Assembly (NCBI GenBank): GCA_016795105.1
Contig: JAEUIH010000013.1
Location: forward strand, 1 to 64,000
Direction of reading: 5' to 3'
DNA: 64,000 nt
Source of the DNA: Planctomyces sp.
Lineage (GTDB): Bacteria; Planctomycetota; Planctomycetia; Planctomycetales; Planctomycetaceae
Part shown: positions 27,901 through 36,993 of the stretch, piece after piece
Layout of the letters: the number at the start of each line of letters is the position of its first letter
Position numbering within the stretch: the stretch's first letter is position 1
Position numbers and translations under genes: made by a program
The notes under the pieces: generated by a model
Told to the model about the DNA's origin: nothing
The model's input: the letters and a program-made list of their open reading frames with translations, nothing else
The model's database searches: none

Positions 27901-29440
27901 GGTCAATCAAAATCCGTTGCCGTTCAGTCCGATTCTTCTCAGTTTCCAGCGCCTTCGTAAGTTGCTGTGCTGCTTCGGTTTGCATCCCGGAATCGACGAG
28001 CAGTTTCGCAAGTCTTTGGCGAATCGAGGGACGCACGTTCTCTAAGCACGCCTCTCTCAGGCAACGGATTGATTCCTCGACTTCACCGTGCTGTTGATAA
28101 ATTTCTGATAACCTGATCAACGATTCTGGAGACCTTCGAGAACCTTCAGCGATGAACTCCCACGATCGCTTTGCCTGGTCTTTGTCGTGCAGTTGATAAT
28201 TCGCGTTGCCGAGCAGAATCCTCAAGTCAGGATTGTCCGGATCTGACTCAATCGCCAACTGCAGCTGAGCGATCGATTCAGAATACTGCTGTTGCGAATA
28301 CAGCAGTTCAGCCAGGTGCTTTCTCCAGAAGACCGTTGCCGGTTCCTCCTCGACCTTCGCTCTATAGAACGCAAGAAGCCCTTCTGATATCCCATCCGGT
28401 CCACCGTGTAGTCCGCTTTGGCGCAAGAGAAGTGGATCAAGAAGCTGTACAGTCTGGAGGCATTCCGGACTTCCTGCGTGGAAGCTGAGCAGTTGTGTTT
28501 TCAGGAGATCGACTGCACGAACGTGCTCACCGCGATCAGACAATACAGAGACCAGTTCGGTGGTCCATCGGAACTGTTGAGACGCGTTGTCTGCACGAAT
28601 TCTGAGTATTTCATAGAGTTCGACGGCTTCTGCAGTGGCTCCGGATTTCGCAAACAGCGGGGCCAGTTGTTCAAGCAGACGCTGTTGATCGGTTGATCCT
28701 CGACGAACCTCGGCCTTAGAAGATACTTCGAGCTCTCGTCGAAGTTCTCTCAGCAAATCCGCGGCCTCTGAATTTCGGAAACGACTCAGCAATAGTTCCA
28801 CAAGTTCAAGAGCAATTCTTTGACGTTCCTGATCTCCCTGGACGCCGGGTAACATGTTTCGATGTTTAACGATGGCGCCGCGGTATCCCTGAATCGCTCT
28901 GTGCGGATCGGTAGTTCGCAGGAGTCGCGCACGTTCAAGCACAGGAATCCATGCTGCCGGATCTTGTCCTTCGGCGTTCTGAAAAGCCGAGATGGCGGCC
29001 TCTCGATTTCCGCTTCGTTTTTCGATCAGCCCAAGCAGCAGCCAGCATTCCGTTTTTGAAGAATTTGCTGCGCATTCTCGCCGAATACTTCTGGCGAATT
29101 CTGCAAACGTCCCACGTTCCGCATGCCAGTTCACGACGCGATCGAACACAACACCTTCACGTGGATTGCTCCTCAGTAACGTCAACAGCTTTTCGTACTG
29201 CAAATCTGTTTCGCTCTGAGCTCCAACATCAGGAGTCCTCAGAGACAATGTTGTGACGGGTGCTGTGTTGGCGGGTGCTGTGTTGGCGGGTGCTGTGTTG
29301 GCGGGTGCAGGCTGAACCGCGAACATCGTTGATATCAGCGTTCCTGCGAAACAAATCAAAATTCGGCTGGCATGCAGGCAACTGCAGAACGAGCCGTTCC
29401 GGTTCGTATCACGATTTCTGTAGTACAAACACGACTGCAT
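24911..29440 (-). CDS. Very large exported TPR-repeat protein
   Basis: 1509 residues. A hydrophobic stretch at ~27-43 (ILICFAGTLISTMFAV) looks like a signal anchor, followed by a PANTA tandem repeat. The body is alpha-helical TPR units, clearest at ~110-260 and ~375-470 (for example LAELLYSQQQYSESIAQLQLAIESDPDNPDLRILLGNA in the second block). The C-terminal half is more diverged helical repeat. TPR arrays mediate protein contacts; no enzyme motif was seen. Its start lies 147 bases from the divergent BatA/vWFA operon, so it may belong to the same envelope assembly, but that is only context. The start has a weak ribosome site. The stop is inside the 24903-24934 hairpin. Confidence 0.82.
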   Translation of the reverse strand: MQSCLYYRNRDTNRNGSFCSCLHASRILICFAGTLISTMFAVQPAPANTAPANTAPANTAPVTTLSLRTPDVGAQSETDLQYEKLLTLLRSNPREGVVFDRVVNWHAERGTFAEFARSIRRECAANSSKTECWLLLGLIEKRSGNREAAISAFQNAEGQDPAAWIPVLERARLLRTTDPHRAIQGYRGAIVKHRNMLPGVQGDQERQRIALELVELLLSRFRNSEAADLLRELRRELEVSSKAEVRRGSTDQQRLLEQLAPLFAKSGATAEAVELYEILRIRADNASQQFRWTTELVSVLSDRGEHVRAVDLLKTQLLSFHAGSPECLQTVQLLDPLLLRQSGLHGGPDGISEGLLAFYRAKVEEEPATVFWRKHLAELLYSQQQYSESIAQLQLAIESDPDNPDLRILLGNANYQLHDKDQAKRSWEFIAEGSRRSPESLIRLSEIYQQHGEVEESIRCLREACLENVRPSIRQRLAKLLVDSGMQTEAAQQLTKALETEKNRTERQRILIDLVQIFQQAGQLEGKITELRTRINVRLPGQPDAGAASAGLMLAECLMAVDSVDSNEVAELAVQIIGLPESSADDWLNIADRIARTESKAAIRILQAWSNRENTQYGMTRLAQLLDANSQPEAAIQTLWKLSAGNLSRSDQISVIQNLADIASRSGQFAEVIEDIEHWPIPDASELTRAVNVATAAIRADEAEMARAVIDAIEIPRGRPLRAVDRAEFERLASLAEQAGHWTRAAELYEHLESTTILVRIPRRSVSVRTRHADIDELIDVYLPEHGDLPEVQDICEITDLLLKNHRRETAIQFLSAASTLAESMPTKTNDWWRVRIREAALHWMTGDRNVAKREFQTLAEMSGLAMSGPGAGAETEPEPVVEHSDDQMVPVFHLEAEIAQDAAAASRFALWLSSSAAIGNAAMPQNSSATPDDASPFAETPAPFPDNLRRAQTAALAFCLLELWSASEQNEAGTKLLSTDKERTPAQWRDVDRWYFTIRSLQEVGGNSVQLPAELRTMPSEAQVANCPLMFATMLADSFEQTAIDPDALVSRDASQFELLSRNPGILQSDYPESLQRVPQWLEWGLQVHGYSSESKGQGNYASRHLPHESDQTKVSTAMSNSARFRRNTAGVQLREAALGKERLGDSKGACDLYLQLLSSHREEFITEFETLLQGFESAHREGDLADALTQSGVRDFAETADAVMQLAVRMSRNAVHQTTGRKLLEQVLRDFPEHQLRYLAFANRAEVISDDVFARDVMQNLLGIRKQPTSLWSPWVTGAYATLSREAEDRYLSSDFFGAFSELNHRQSETLAEQLKTSLEADPQWTGGALLSLFLETARGAQVTDESEGDLQSQIDLLARTIGQLTGSDDNEKRVLALSLLRCERLLDVSSKTGNRIDIRQDLLLKVLEIAVADEIRDIAEYRLGKHRIETGERSEGLKLIEQQVTKRLKRIELRGPSATATPGELLGLTRLHAQLEAGGNQDGASVLREQIQHLRAPVQSTHHGGT
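29251..29310. repeat. 15-base coding tandem repeat (PANTA unit)
   Basis: Four 15-base units (plus-strand TGTTGGCGGGTGCTG; the first unit diverged, the last with one change) encode Ala-Pro-Ala-Asn-Thr repeats just after the signal region of the TPR protein. Such units change number by slippage and probably form a flexible linker. Confidence 0.85.
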
Positions 29441-29587
29441 GCTGGCTCATTCTTCTGGTCAGTCCCTCGACCGAGTATACTCAATCGTCCACACTGTAGA
29501 ATCCACACGCTCAAATCCGAACCGGAAATTTGTCGGCCCTTACCTACTGCTTGCGCATCCAGCTGTCACGCTTTCAGAAAACTGCTC

Positions 29588-31591
29588 ATGCTGTCCTTTG
29601 CAAATCCAGTTGCGTTGATGTGGTGGCTGCTGGCAATTCCGATCACGATACTTTACCTGCGAAAACAACTTTTAAAACGCAAAACAATCTCAACCATCGC
29701 GTTTTGGATGAGCTCAGAGACGAAATCCGCCCCCGCGTTTCATTGGAATCGACCAGTCGACCTGATTTCGCTTCTGCTGCAGTTGACCGCGGTCTTCCTG
29801 TTGACTCTATTCCTTGCGGAGCCGCGAATAACTGAGCCTGCGGATCACTCAAAAGGTCCGAAGTCATCGGCCCTTGCCGGTGATCAAACGATCCTGATTG
29901 TTGATAATTCCGCAAGTATGCAGGTTGCAGATACGAACAGTGGAACGCGCCTCACGGCAGCAATCGAGTCAGCTCGCAACTTGATCAACTCCACGGATCG
30001 TGAGCACCGATTTGCATTGATCACAACATCCGGCTCACCCCCGATCGTGACTCCACTCACACTGAACCGGCATGCTCTGGAGGATGGTCTCAACAGCGTC
30101 GTGCAAACCGATATCGCCGGAAGTCCCTTCACTGCGATGAGATCTGTTCTGGCCGGGACTACAGAACCTGCATTAAACGTTGTGGTCTTTACTGATGAAA
30201 CGCGTCCGAGCGGCGGCATGTTCAGTTCCAAACCGGCCGACAAACTGACTCTGATGGCTGACAGCAATCGCGTCCATTGGATTCAGGTGGGTGAATCCAC
30301 GAGTAACGTTTCAATCTCCGGGCTAAGACTGGAAACTCCGAATGAAGAGACTCGCAATCGCGAGGTACACCTGTCGGTCACAAATCATGGAACTGAATCG
30401 AGGGACGACGAAATTGAAATTGCACTTAATCAGATTCCACTCGATGTGATTCCAATCACCGTGCCGCCAGGCGAGACAGTCTTTCGTTCGTTGATCATTC
30501 CATCAGAAGCATCGGGAATGATTCGGGTGCATCTGCATCGACCCGATCCGCTGGCATCTGACAACACCGTATTCGCAGTTCTTCCGGAAATGAAGCGTTT
30601 GAACGTAGCGATGATCACCACCGGCAACCTGTTCCTGCAACGAGCGCTTGAAGCAATGCCTGATGTTTCGCTTCGGACATATTCACCAGAAACGATTTCT
30701 TCAGACATACTGAATTCCTTTGATATCGCTGTGCTGGATCAGCCCGACCATGAAGTCCTGTCATTATTGCAAAAGATGAGTATCCCGACACTGATCATCG
30801 CCCCAACAGCAGACTGCGAATTGTGGAAACGGACAGGGCAGCTGACAGGCCCCATCCTGATCAGCGACACTCAACATTCGGATTTGCTCACCAGACTGAA
30901 CTTTCCTGATCTGCGAATTCAGACAGCCAGCCAACTGCAGTTTTCCAGTGCTCACAGAACACTGGCGGAAACCGCCGACGGATCAGGCCTGATCACGGAA
31001 CTTACAGCTGAGCGGGGGAACTCGATCGTTCTGAGTTTTGACCCAGCGAGCGGTGAACTTCCCTTTCGCGCCGCTTTCCCCTCACTGATCGTCGCATTGA
31101 TAGAGCGGTTGGCGGATCAGCAGGCTGATGGCGTTCTCTGGCACAGCGTCGGTGATGCATTCGTCGCCCCGGCAGTGATCCAAAATCTGTCAGCGTCGCC
31201 CGATTCTCTGTTTGAAATGAAGTGCCTGGCGATGCGGATTGATGAAGACGAGCCGGGTCGTGAGTTTGTGTGTGGTCTCTTTCGTCAGAACAGTCAGGTG
31301 TTTGTACAGACACCGCGTTACATTGGGTGTTATAAGCTCTCTTTCCGCCGTGCGGACGAGACAGTACATGCGATGACGATCGCTGTAAATGGTCTGAACG
31401 CGCAGGAAGGAAATCTGCTTCGCTCTCCTGAATCACCCGGTACATTACCTCAGCTCACATCTTCAGGAGACCGAATTTCGCAATGGATGTATCCAGGGTT
31501 TCTCTGTGTGGCGGCGGCATGTGTTTTGCTGGACTGGTTTCGTCCACTTCGGCGTCAACGACCGAAAAACCCCGCAGGGATTCGGACATGA
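29588..31591 (+). CDS. BatA-like membrane protein with vWFA domain
   Basis: 667 residues from the ATG of MLSFANPVALMWWLLAIPI. The longer frame starts inside the divergent gene and lacks coding character. Two N-terminal helices (~5-24 and ~57-77) form the BatA-type double-transmembrane region. A vWFA domain follows with a partial metal-site motif VDNSAS (Asp106) and later TDETRPSG. A C-terminal helix is near residue 640 (PGFLCVAAACVLLDWF). In other bacteria Bat proteins sit beside a MoxR ATPase and DUF58 protein; neither is seen here. Its stop overlaps the start of the next gene (ATGATG), so the pair is translationally coupled. Confidence 0.85.
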   Translation: MLSFANPVALMWWLLAIPITILYLRKQLLKRKTISTIAFWMSSETKSAPAFHWNRPVDLISLLLQLTAVFLLTLFLAEPRITEPADHSKGPKSSALAGDQTILIVDNSASMQVADTNSGTRLTAAIESARNLINSTDREHRFALITTSGSPPIVTPLTLNRHALEDGLNSVVQTDIAGSPFTAMRSVLAGTTEPALNVVVFTDETRPSGGMFSSKPADKLTLMADSNRVHWIQVGESTSNVSISGLRLETPNEETRNREVHLSVTNHGTESRDDEIEIALNQIPLDVIPITVPPGETVFRSLIIPSEASGMIRVHLHRPDPLASDNTVFAVLPEMKRLNVAMITTGNLFLQRALEAMPDVSLRTYSPETISSDILNSFDIAVLDQPDHEVLSLLQKMSIPTLIIAPTADCELWKRTGQLTGPILISDTQHSDLLTRLNFPDLRIQTASQLQFSSAHRTLAETADGSGLITELTAERGNSIVLSFDPASGELPFRAAFPSLIVALIERLADQQADGVLWHSVGDAFVAPAVIQNLSASPDSLFEMKCLAMRIDEDEPGREFVCGLFRQNSQVFVQTPRYIGCYKLSFRRADETVHAMTIAVNGLNAQEGNLLRSPESPGTLPQLTSSGDRISQWMYPGFLCVAAACVLLDWFRPLRRQRPKNPAGIRT

Positions 31592-33804
31592 TGCTGTCCA
31601 TCGTTCAGGGCATTCGATCACGGCTGCTGCAACTCATTCGAACACTCTGGATCGTATTACTGATTCTGGCGATGTCAGGATTCAGCATCCGTGGAACGTC
31701 GAGCCAGTCATCCGTCATTGTGTTACTCGATCGGAGCGTGAGTATCGGCATGGCGGGAAGACGGGAGATCAACTCCATTCTGGAACGTCTTCCGAACAGC
31801 AGGCAAGTAATGACCAGGGACTTTTCCGGAATCGATGACTCGAACCCAACAATGTCAACGGACATTGCAGCAGCAATTGACTCTGCCGCTGCGGCATTCT
31901 CTGACGCAGAATCGCCCCACATTGTACTGGTCACCGATGGACGGGAGACTCACGGTGACGCCGTTTCATCAGCAGTACGACATGGTATCCCGGTTTCGAG
32001 CATCCTGCTAAGAAATGGAAGAAACCCGGATGTGGAAGTCAGCGAAATTCGACTGCCGCCTTCGATTTCGTCGGGCGAACCGGTGTCTGTTGCGGTAGTG
32101 TTAACGTCAACAGACCGAGTTACCATTGGGCTTGATCTGGAAGCAGGTTCGACGTCTGTTGGGTCACAACAATTGCTGCTCGATCCAGGAGAAACGGTTG
32201 TCACGGTGACGCACCGTTTTACAGAACCAACAACACTTCAGGCGTCGATTCGACTGATTTCTGAAGATCCGTCCCGGTCCGCAACTGTCGATACGTTCTC
32301 CGCGAATAATCGTCGCACACTGACAGTCACGCCAGCGGAGCCACTCAAAGTACTGCTGATCGATTCAGCACCTGAAGTGCTTGTACACTTTCGGCAGATT
32401 CTGTCTGCAGAGGGAATCGCAGCGGATGCAATTTCGCCCGCAAATGCGCCAATTACACTCTCAGAATTGAACCAGTACGGAGTCGTGCTCCTTTCGAGCA
32501 TTCCGGCAACAGATTTAAACATTGAACAGCAGGAGGCGATTTGTGACTGGGTCGCCACTCACGGTGGTGGTCTGATGATGGTTGGTGGTGATCAGTCATT
32601 CGGGCCGGGCGGTTATTATCAGACACGAATCGAAGAACTATTGCCAGTTCGATGTGACTTCATAGAAGAACAGGAAAAGCCTCAGTTGGGGATGATCCTG
32701 ATCATCGATAAGTCAGGTTCGATGAGCGGCCCTAAAATGGAGTTGGCGAAAGATGCGGCGAAGGCGGCTGTAGAATTGTTGAGCCCAACAGACTCGCTGG
32801 GGGTGATTGCGTTTGACGGAGCGCCTGCGTGGGTTCAGCCATTCTCTCTGCTGGACAATCGCGACTCTGTACTTGAACGCATTTCTGCGATTGCACCCGG
32901 TGGAGGCACGTCTCTGTTTCCGGCAATGGTCGAAGCGAATACCGCAATGCAGGCTTCTGAAAGTCGAATCAAGCATGTGTTGATCCTCACAGATGGCTAC
33001 TCATCTGAGGGCGACTTCGAGTCCATCGCAACGCAGCTCATCAACAGCGGCGTTACAGTTTCAGCTGCAGGACTGGGAGATGCAGACCGATCGCTCGTGG
33101 AGAAGCTTGCAGCCATCGGAAGAGGTCGTCACTACTTTACAAATGATCCTCAGTCCGTTCCGCAGATCTTTGCGCGCGAAACAATGCTGGCGGCAAACAC
33201 GTCGTTCCGGGAATCTGCATTCCGACCCATTCCCGTAAGATCCAGCATATCCCTGTTTGGAATACCATTCACCGAGTGCCCCCCACTGCATGGATACGTC
33301 AGAACGCGACAGAAGCCTGCGGGCGAACTATTGCTTGCGGCTGAGAATGGAGATCCTGTCCTGAGCTGGATGCGAACCGGAGCTGGTTTCAGTGCTGCGT
33401 TTACGTCTGACATCAAGCCTCGCTGGTCACGCGACTGGCTCCAGTGGAACGCCTGTGGAAAATTCTGGGCTCAGGTCCTGCGAAAGATCCAACGAAGACT
33501 GCCAGTGAACTATCAAGAGAAACAGAGTTCCATGGAGACGCCACTTTCTTCTGCGATGGCAACAACCAGTGGCTCAGTGCAACAGAATGAAGACATTCCG
33601 CGTGAACTCAGCATTGGAGACGCCAATGAACAACTGCTGATTGATCTTGCTCAGAACACCGGTGGACGTTTCGGCATCCTCCCCGAAGACGTCCTTCAGA
33701 TCCGTTCACGCCGCTTCCCAATGTCCCGCCAACCCCTCGCACCATACCTGATCACGGCAGCCCTGCTCTTACTTCTTCCGGAATGCTTCCTTCGCCTTCG
33801 CTGA
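31588..33804 (+). CDS. Membrane protein with two vWFA domains and a glutamine-amidotransferase-like domain
   Basis: 738 residues from the first ATG of the ATGATG overlapping the previous stop. One N-terminal helix (~18-34) precedes a first vWFA domain with MIDAS-like DRSVS (Asp48). Residues ~253-355 are a class I glutamine-amidotransferase-like fold (LKVLLIDSAPE ... GGGLMMVGGDQSFGPGGY) without an obvious catalytic Cys. The second vWFA has a canonical DKSGS (Asp374), ILTDG and a Thr-containing metal site. A C-terminal helix (ITAALLLLLPECF) ends the protein. This architecture is common in planctomycetes beside BatA-like proteins; the ligand is unknown. A cluster of palindromic repeats begins 19 bases after the stop. 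Confidence 0.87.
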   Translation: MMLSIVQGIRSRLLQLIRTLWIVLLILAMSGFSIRGTSSQSSVIVLLDRSVSIGMAGRREINSILERLPNSRQVMTRDFSGIDDSNPTMSTDIAAAIDSAAAAFSDAESPHIVLVTDGRETHGDAVSSAVRHGIPVSSILLRNGRNPDVEVSEIRLPPSISSGEPVSVAVVLTSTDRVTIGLDLEAGSTSVGSQQLLLDPGETVVTVTHRFTEPTTLQASIRLISEDPSRSATVDTFSANNRRTLTVTPAEPLKVLLIDSAPEVLVHFRQILSAEGIAADAISPANAPITLSELNQYGVVLLSSIPATDLNIEQQEAICDWVATHGGGLMMVGGDQSFGPGGYYQTRIEELLPVRCDFIEEQEKPQLGMILIIDKSGSMSGPKMELAKDAAKAAVELLSPTDSLGVIAFDGAPAWVQPFSLLDNRDSVLERISAIAPGGGTSLFPAMVEANTAMQASESRIKHVLILTDGYSSEGDFESIATQLINSGVTVSAAGLGDADRSLVEKLAAIGRGRHYFTNDPQSVPQIFARETMLAANTSFRESAFRPIPVRSSISLFGIPFTECPPLHGYVRTRQKPAGELLLAAENGDPVLSWMRTGAGFSAAFTSDIKPRWSRDWLQWNACGKFWAQVLRKIQRRLPVNYQEKQSSMETPLSSAMATTSGSVQQNEDIPRELSIGDANEQLLIDLAQNTGGRFGILPEDVLQIRSRRFPMSRQPLAPYLITAALLLLLPECFLRLR

Positions 33805-33822
33805 CAGCCGAGTGTCTTCAAA

Positions 33823-33850
33823 GTAGCAGGCACATTCCATGTGCCGTCGC
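33823..33850 (+). repeat. GTAG palindromic repeat, family 1, copy C
   Basis: Same stem as copy A (GGCACAT / ATGTGCC), 19 bases after the stop of the vWFA gene and co-oriented with it. The right end has diverged to GTCGC. Confidence 0.85.
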
Positions 33851-33905
33851 GCGATCACCTGGCGTCGCTTTTCTGCAATCGCATGTCGCGCGCATCAGGA
33901 CTCGG

Positions 33906-33934
33906 GCGGACGGCAGACGGAGTCTGCCTGCTAC
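33906..33934 (-). repeat. GTAG palindromic repeat, family 1, copy D
   Basis: Arms GGCAGAC / GTCTGCC around TCC. It is the exact reverse complement of copy E, one base away, giving a 59-base palindrome centred on 33935. Confidence 0.9.
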
Positions 33935-33935
33935 T

Positions 33936-33964
33936 GTAGCAGGCAGACTCCGTCTGCCGTCCGC
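33936..33964 (+). repeat. GTAG palindromic repeat, family 1, copy E
   Basis: Arms GGCAGAC / GTCTGCC around TCC, ending GTCCGC. It pairs head to head with copy D, a BIME-like arrangement. Confidence 0.9.
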
Positions 33965-34010
33965 TTGAATATTGCTAAGCATCTCCGCTTCCAGAACCGC
34001 AGCCGTGTTT

Positions 34011-34040
34011 GGCGGACGGCACATGGAATGTGCCTGCTAC
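34011..34040 (-). repeat. GTAG palindromic repeat, family 1, copy F
   Basis: Arms GGCACAT / ATGTGCC around TCC on the minus strand. Its TAG (34037-34039) is the stop codon of the Ser/Thr kinase gene. Confidence 0.9.
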
Positions 34041-36868
34041 GGTTCGTGCACACTTTGACCTGGAGTCGGAGCACCTGAGTTTCCCTGATTCAGCATCAGC
34101 AATGCAGCATACCCGGATGGAAAAGTCGCGGGGCAGAGAGGCAGCGTTACCATTGAGAGGATCGCAGCGAGCCAGCCAAAGAGTCGACCTGTCGGTCCGA
34201 GACGTGGATGGGCGAGAAGTGAACAGACAACGATCAACATCCCAAGCAGCAGAGTAACAAGCAGTGTCCAATGTGCGACCTTCTCCGGCATAAAACGTGT
34301 CAGGAGACTAGCCAACTGTATTGCGTAGGGATCGGCGCGTGATGCTGAAGTTTCCACCCACATCGAAACATACAAAAACGCAAGCACTAAGATCGTGCCA
34401 GTGATACCGCTCACAAACATTGATGATGCTCGTCTCTTCCATGCGATGTGAAAAGAGTTGAGTTCATCGGAAGGGCTGGAGAAGACTGCAGGCTTCCAGA
34501 GCAGAAGAAATGTGGCCTTGAGGACTCGCAACAGACCGATGAGAAATATCGCAACAAGTGAATAGTCCACAAGAGACATGACAATGGGGTCAGGACTGAC
34601 GGTTAATGCCAAATCGACATGATCTGCATCGATGTGAAACAGGTAGGGATCAATCAATCTGGCGACGGGTATGAATTGTCGTGACTCTGCTGCAGCATCA
34701 CTTTTCAATTGAATCAGCTGCGTCGTCAAAGTCGGGTAGAATCCGGAGTCATTAAAGGAAAGGTCACCCGTCAGTCCTCCTGTGTTCACCATGAGCTGGC
34801 AGACTTCCGTCAGATGAGCCATCTGTCGATTCGAGGTTTCGGACTGCATGTCTTTCACAAAGTGAGACATCCAGCGACTGACGGTGCGATAGTCGACCGG
34901 CAACGGACCATCATCGGACCCGTGCGGCGGAGAAACCATCTCCGCAGTCTTTGCAACGAAATCAATTCGCATCACCGACTGACCAGAGTCACTGTGACCT
35001 GTTAGCGTCATTGACTTGCGGACAGGCTGGGTCCTGAGAGCGACAGCCCCCCATGCTTCAGTCGTACCGGACGCATCAATTGAGATATCGAACTGCTGTT
35101 CCGTGAACGGATTTGATCTCGATTCTACCTGATTTACGGTTTTGTCCTGCACACGAAATGTGGCTGGAACGAGATAGTAAAAACACACCATCTTGATGGT
35201 GCCAAGAACAAGGGCACTGACAAAACACCAGCCCGCTATTCCGCCAACTGACCATCGCATCAATCGAAAAGCAGTCGCAGCGTCTGCTCTCTTAAGCATC
35301 GCGACGGCGCGATCGAGGACATCTTCATCGGGTACACCATTATCCGGCAAACCTTCACGCGCCACATCAGATTCCCGCACGATTGCGTCATGGGAAAGTG
35401 ATCTGCGACGAACATAGGCGCAGAGTCCTGCGATTGCCAGAATCACTCTGACCAGCATCACCGGCAGCAAATAGACGTGGCCCGGAATCGTCGCGAACAA
35501 CAGCGACCAAAGTACAACTTTGCTCGTTTTCCCCTTGCGAAGCAGACGCCCTCCCACAAAAGCAAACAAACTGTGAGCGAGAGTCAGACAGAAAATGACC
35601 ATTAGTTCCTGCTGTGCATTGGGTGTCATCAAGTATGGAAATGTGAGGAGATTCAGCAGAAACTCTGTCACCCCCACCCACAACAGTGTGGTTCCAATAC
35701 CTTTCGAGTGAGTACCGCACCAGTTGAGAGAACGGTGCATCAGGTCAACAGCCGAATCCCAGCTCGGACGGAGAAACGACAAACGCTTCAGGGATGCTGC
35801 GGCAACAGCGGCCTTGGGCGTCAACCAGTCTTTCGTCGCCCCGATCGCTTCTCTGAACTGATTCGTGACAGCGGATGGGTCTATCTTCGATTGACTTATG
35901 GCGGGAGGTGTCGGCGATTCCGTGGCTTCCTCGACCGCTGTCGCGACATCGGTGACTCGCTGGTAACGCCGATCAGGTTCCTTGTCGAGGCTCTTCATGA
36001 CGACATCATCAAGGCGAGTAGTCACGTCAGCCTTTTCAGACGGCAGTCGAAATCGACCAATCGGCAATTCGCCCGTGAGCATTTCATAAATCACAACACC
36101 CAGCGAATAGATATCCGCTCGATGATCGACGGTTGAAGGTTTTTCAAACTGCTCAGGAGCCATGTAGTGGGGAGTTCCCATAATCTGCCATGTTCCCGTG
36201 AGTGGTGTGTGGTCTGTTGTTCCTGCGAGTTTCGCCAGCCCGAAATCTGCAATCTTAACGACCCCCTCCTTCGTCAGCAGAATGTTTTCGGGCTTGATAT
36301 CGCGATGAACAACACCATTATCATGAGCATACTGAAGTGCACTGCAGATTTGAGGGACGATTTCGAGTGCGGTTTTCGAACTCAACTGTCCGCTGCGCTC
36401 AATATGTCGCAGATTTGCCCCTTCAGCAAATTCCATAATGAAGTAAAACAGAGAGTCCCTTCGCCCAAAGTCGTAGACCATGATGATGTTGGGGTGACTG
36501 AGCTTCGCAAGAGCTCGAGCTTCCCTCTGAAATCGTTCTGTGAATCCTAAGTCGTGACTGATACCAGGACGAAGGATTTTCAGCGCAACAATCCGATCGA
36601 GTTCGATTTGTCTCGCTTTGTAAACAACCCCCATACCACCATGTCCGACAACTTCCAGAATCTCCAGTTGCGGAAACTGTGGAGCGAGCTCTTCTATTGT
36701 CGGTGCTATGAATGTTGGCTGGTACGCGGAATTTCCGGACTGCGAAGCAGCGTTGCGCTGCAAAGTTTCAAAGCCCAGCTGCATCAGGCACTTTGGGCAT
36801 AGAGAGGCAGGGCTGTCCGATGGCAGGTCGGCACTACACTGAACACATTTTCGTGAAGCCTCAGACAT
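34037..36868 (-). CDS. Membrane Ser/Thr protein kinase with N-terminal zinc ribbon
   Basis: 943 residues from the ATG of MSEASRKC, with AAAGGAAAG about a dozen bases upstream; an upstream in-frame GTG would add eight residues. Residues 8-27 carry two CxxC pairs (CVQC, CPKC), a zinc ribbon. The kinase domain (~68-330) is complete: glycine loop GHGGMG, Lys97, HRD 188-190, DFG 208-210, APE 237-239. Beyond it are several transmembrane helices near residues 395-500 and 545-575, an extracytoplasmic region, and further helices in the last ~200 residues. It is divergent from an ECF sigma gene, a pairing described for planctomycete STK-linked ECF groups, so the kinase probably controls that sigma. It ends at the TAG of repeat copy F. 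Confidence 0.93.
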   Translation of the reverse strand: MSEASRKCVQCSADLPSDSPASLCPKCLMQLGFETLQRNAASQSGNSAYQPTFIAPTIEELAPQFPQLEILEVVGHGGMGVVYKARQIELDRIVALKILRPGISHDLGFTERFQREARALAKLSHPNIIMVYDFGRRDSLFYFIMEFAEGANLRHIERSGQLSSKTALEIVPQICSALQYAHDNGVVHRDIKPENILLTKEGVVKIADFGLAKLAGTTDHTPLTGTWQIMGTPHYMAPEQFEKPSTVDHRADIYSLGVVIYEMLTGELPIGRFRLPSEKADVTTRLDDVVMKSLDKEPDRRYQRVTDVATAVEEATESPTPPAISQSKIDPSAVTNQFREAIGATKDWLTPKAAVAAASLKRLSFLRPSWDSAVDLMHRSLNWCGTHSKGIGTTLLWVGVTEFLLNLLTFPYLMTPNAQQELMVIFCLTLAHSLFAFVGGRLLRKGKTSKVVLWSLLFATIPGHVYLLPVMLVRVILAIAGLCAYVRRRSLSHDAIVRESDVAREGLPDNGVPDEDVLDRAVAMLKRADAATAFRLMRWSVGGIAGWCFVSALVLGTIKMVCFYYLVPATFRVQDKTVNQVESRSNPFTEQQFDISIDASGTTEAWGAVALRTQPVRKSMTLTGHSDSGQSVMRIDFVAKTAEMVSPPHGSDDGPLPVDYRTVSRWMSHFVKDMQSETSNRQMAHLTEVCQLMVNTGGLTGDLSFNDSGFYPTLTTQLIQLKSDAAAESRQFIPVARLIDPYLFHIDADHVDLALTVSPDPIVMSLVDYSLVAIFLIGLLRVLKATFLLLWKPAVFSSPSDELNSFHIAWKRRASSMFVSGITGTILVLAFLYVSMWVETSASRADPYAIQLASLLTRFMPEKVAHWTLLVTLLLGMLIVVCSLLAHPRLGPTGRLFGWLAAILSMVTLPLCPATFPSGYAALLMLNQGNSGAPTPGQSVHEP

Positions 36869-36993
36869 GACTTGGCTGCTTTCCTTTGTCACAACTCGTA
36901 TTTCTTTGGTTGTCTGACATTAGTAAGCGGTTCCATTCAGAAAGTGACACAGATTTCTTCGATTTGCTGCATCTCCAGATGCTGACTGGGGTT

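Noticed and set aside
33783-34257. Several short frames with peptides such as ADGTWNVPAT or SSRHIPCAV
   Set aside because: These are translations of the GTAG palindromic repeats. The same peptides recur wherever the repeat does, so they reflect the repeat, not genes.
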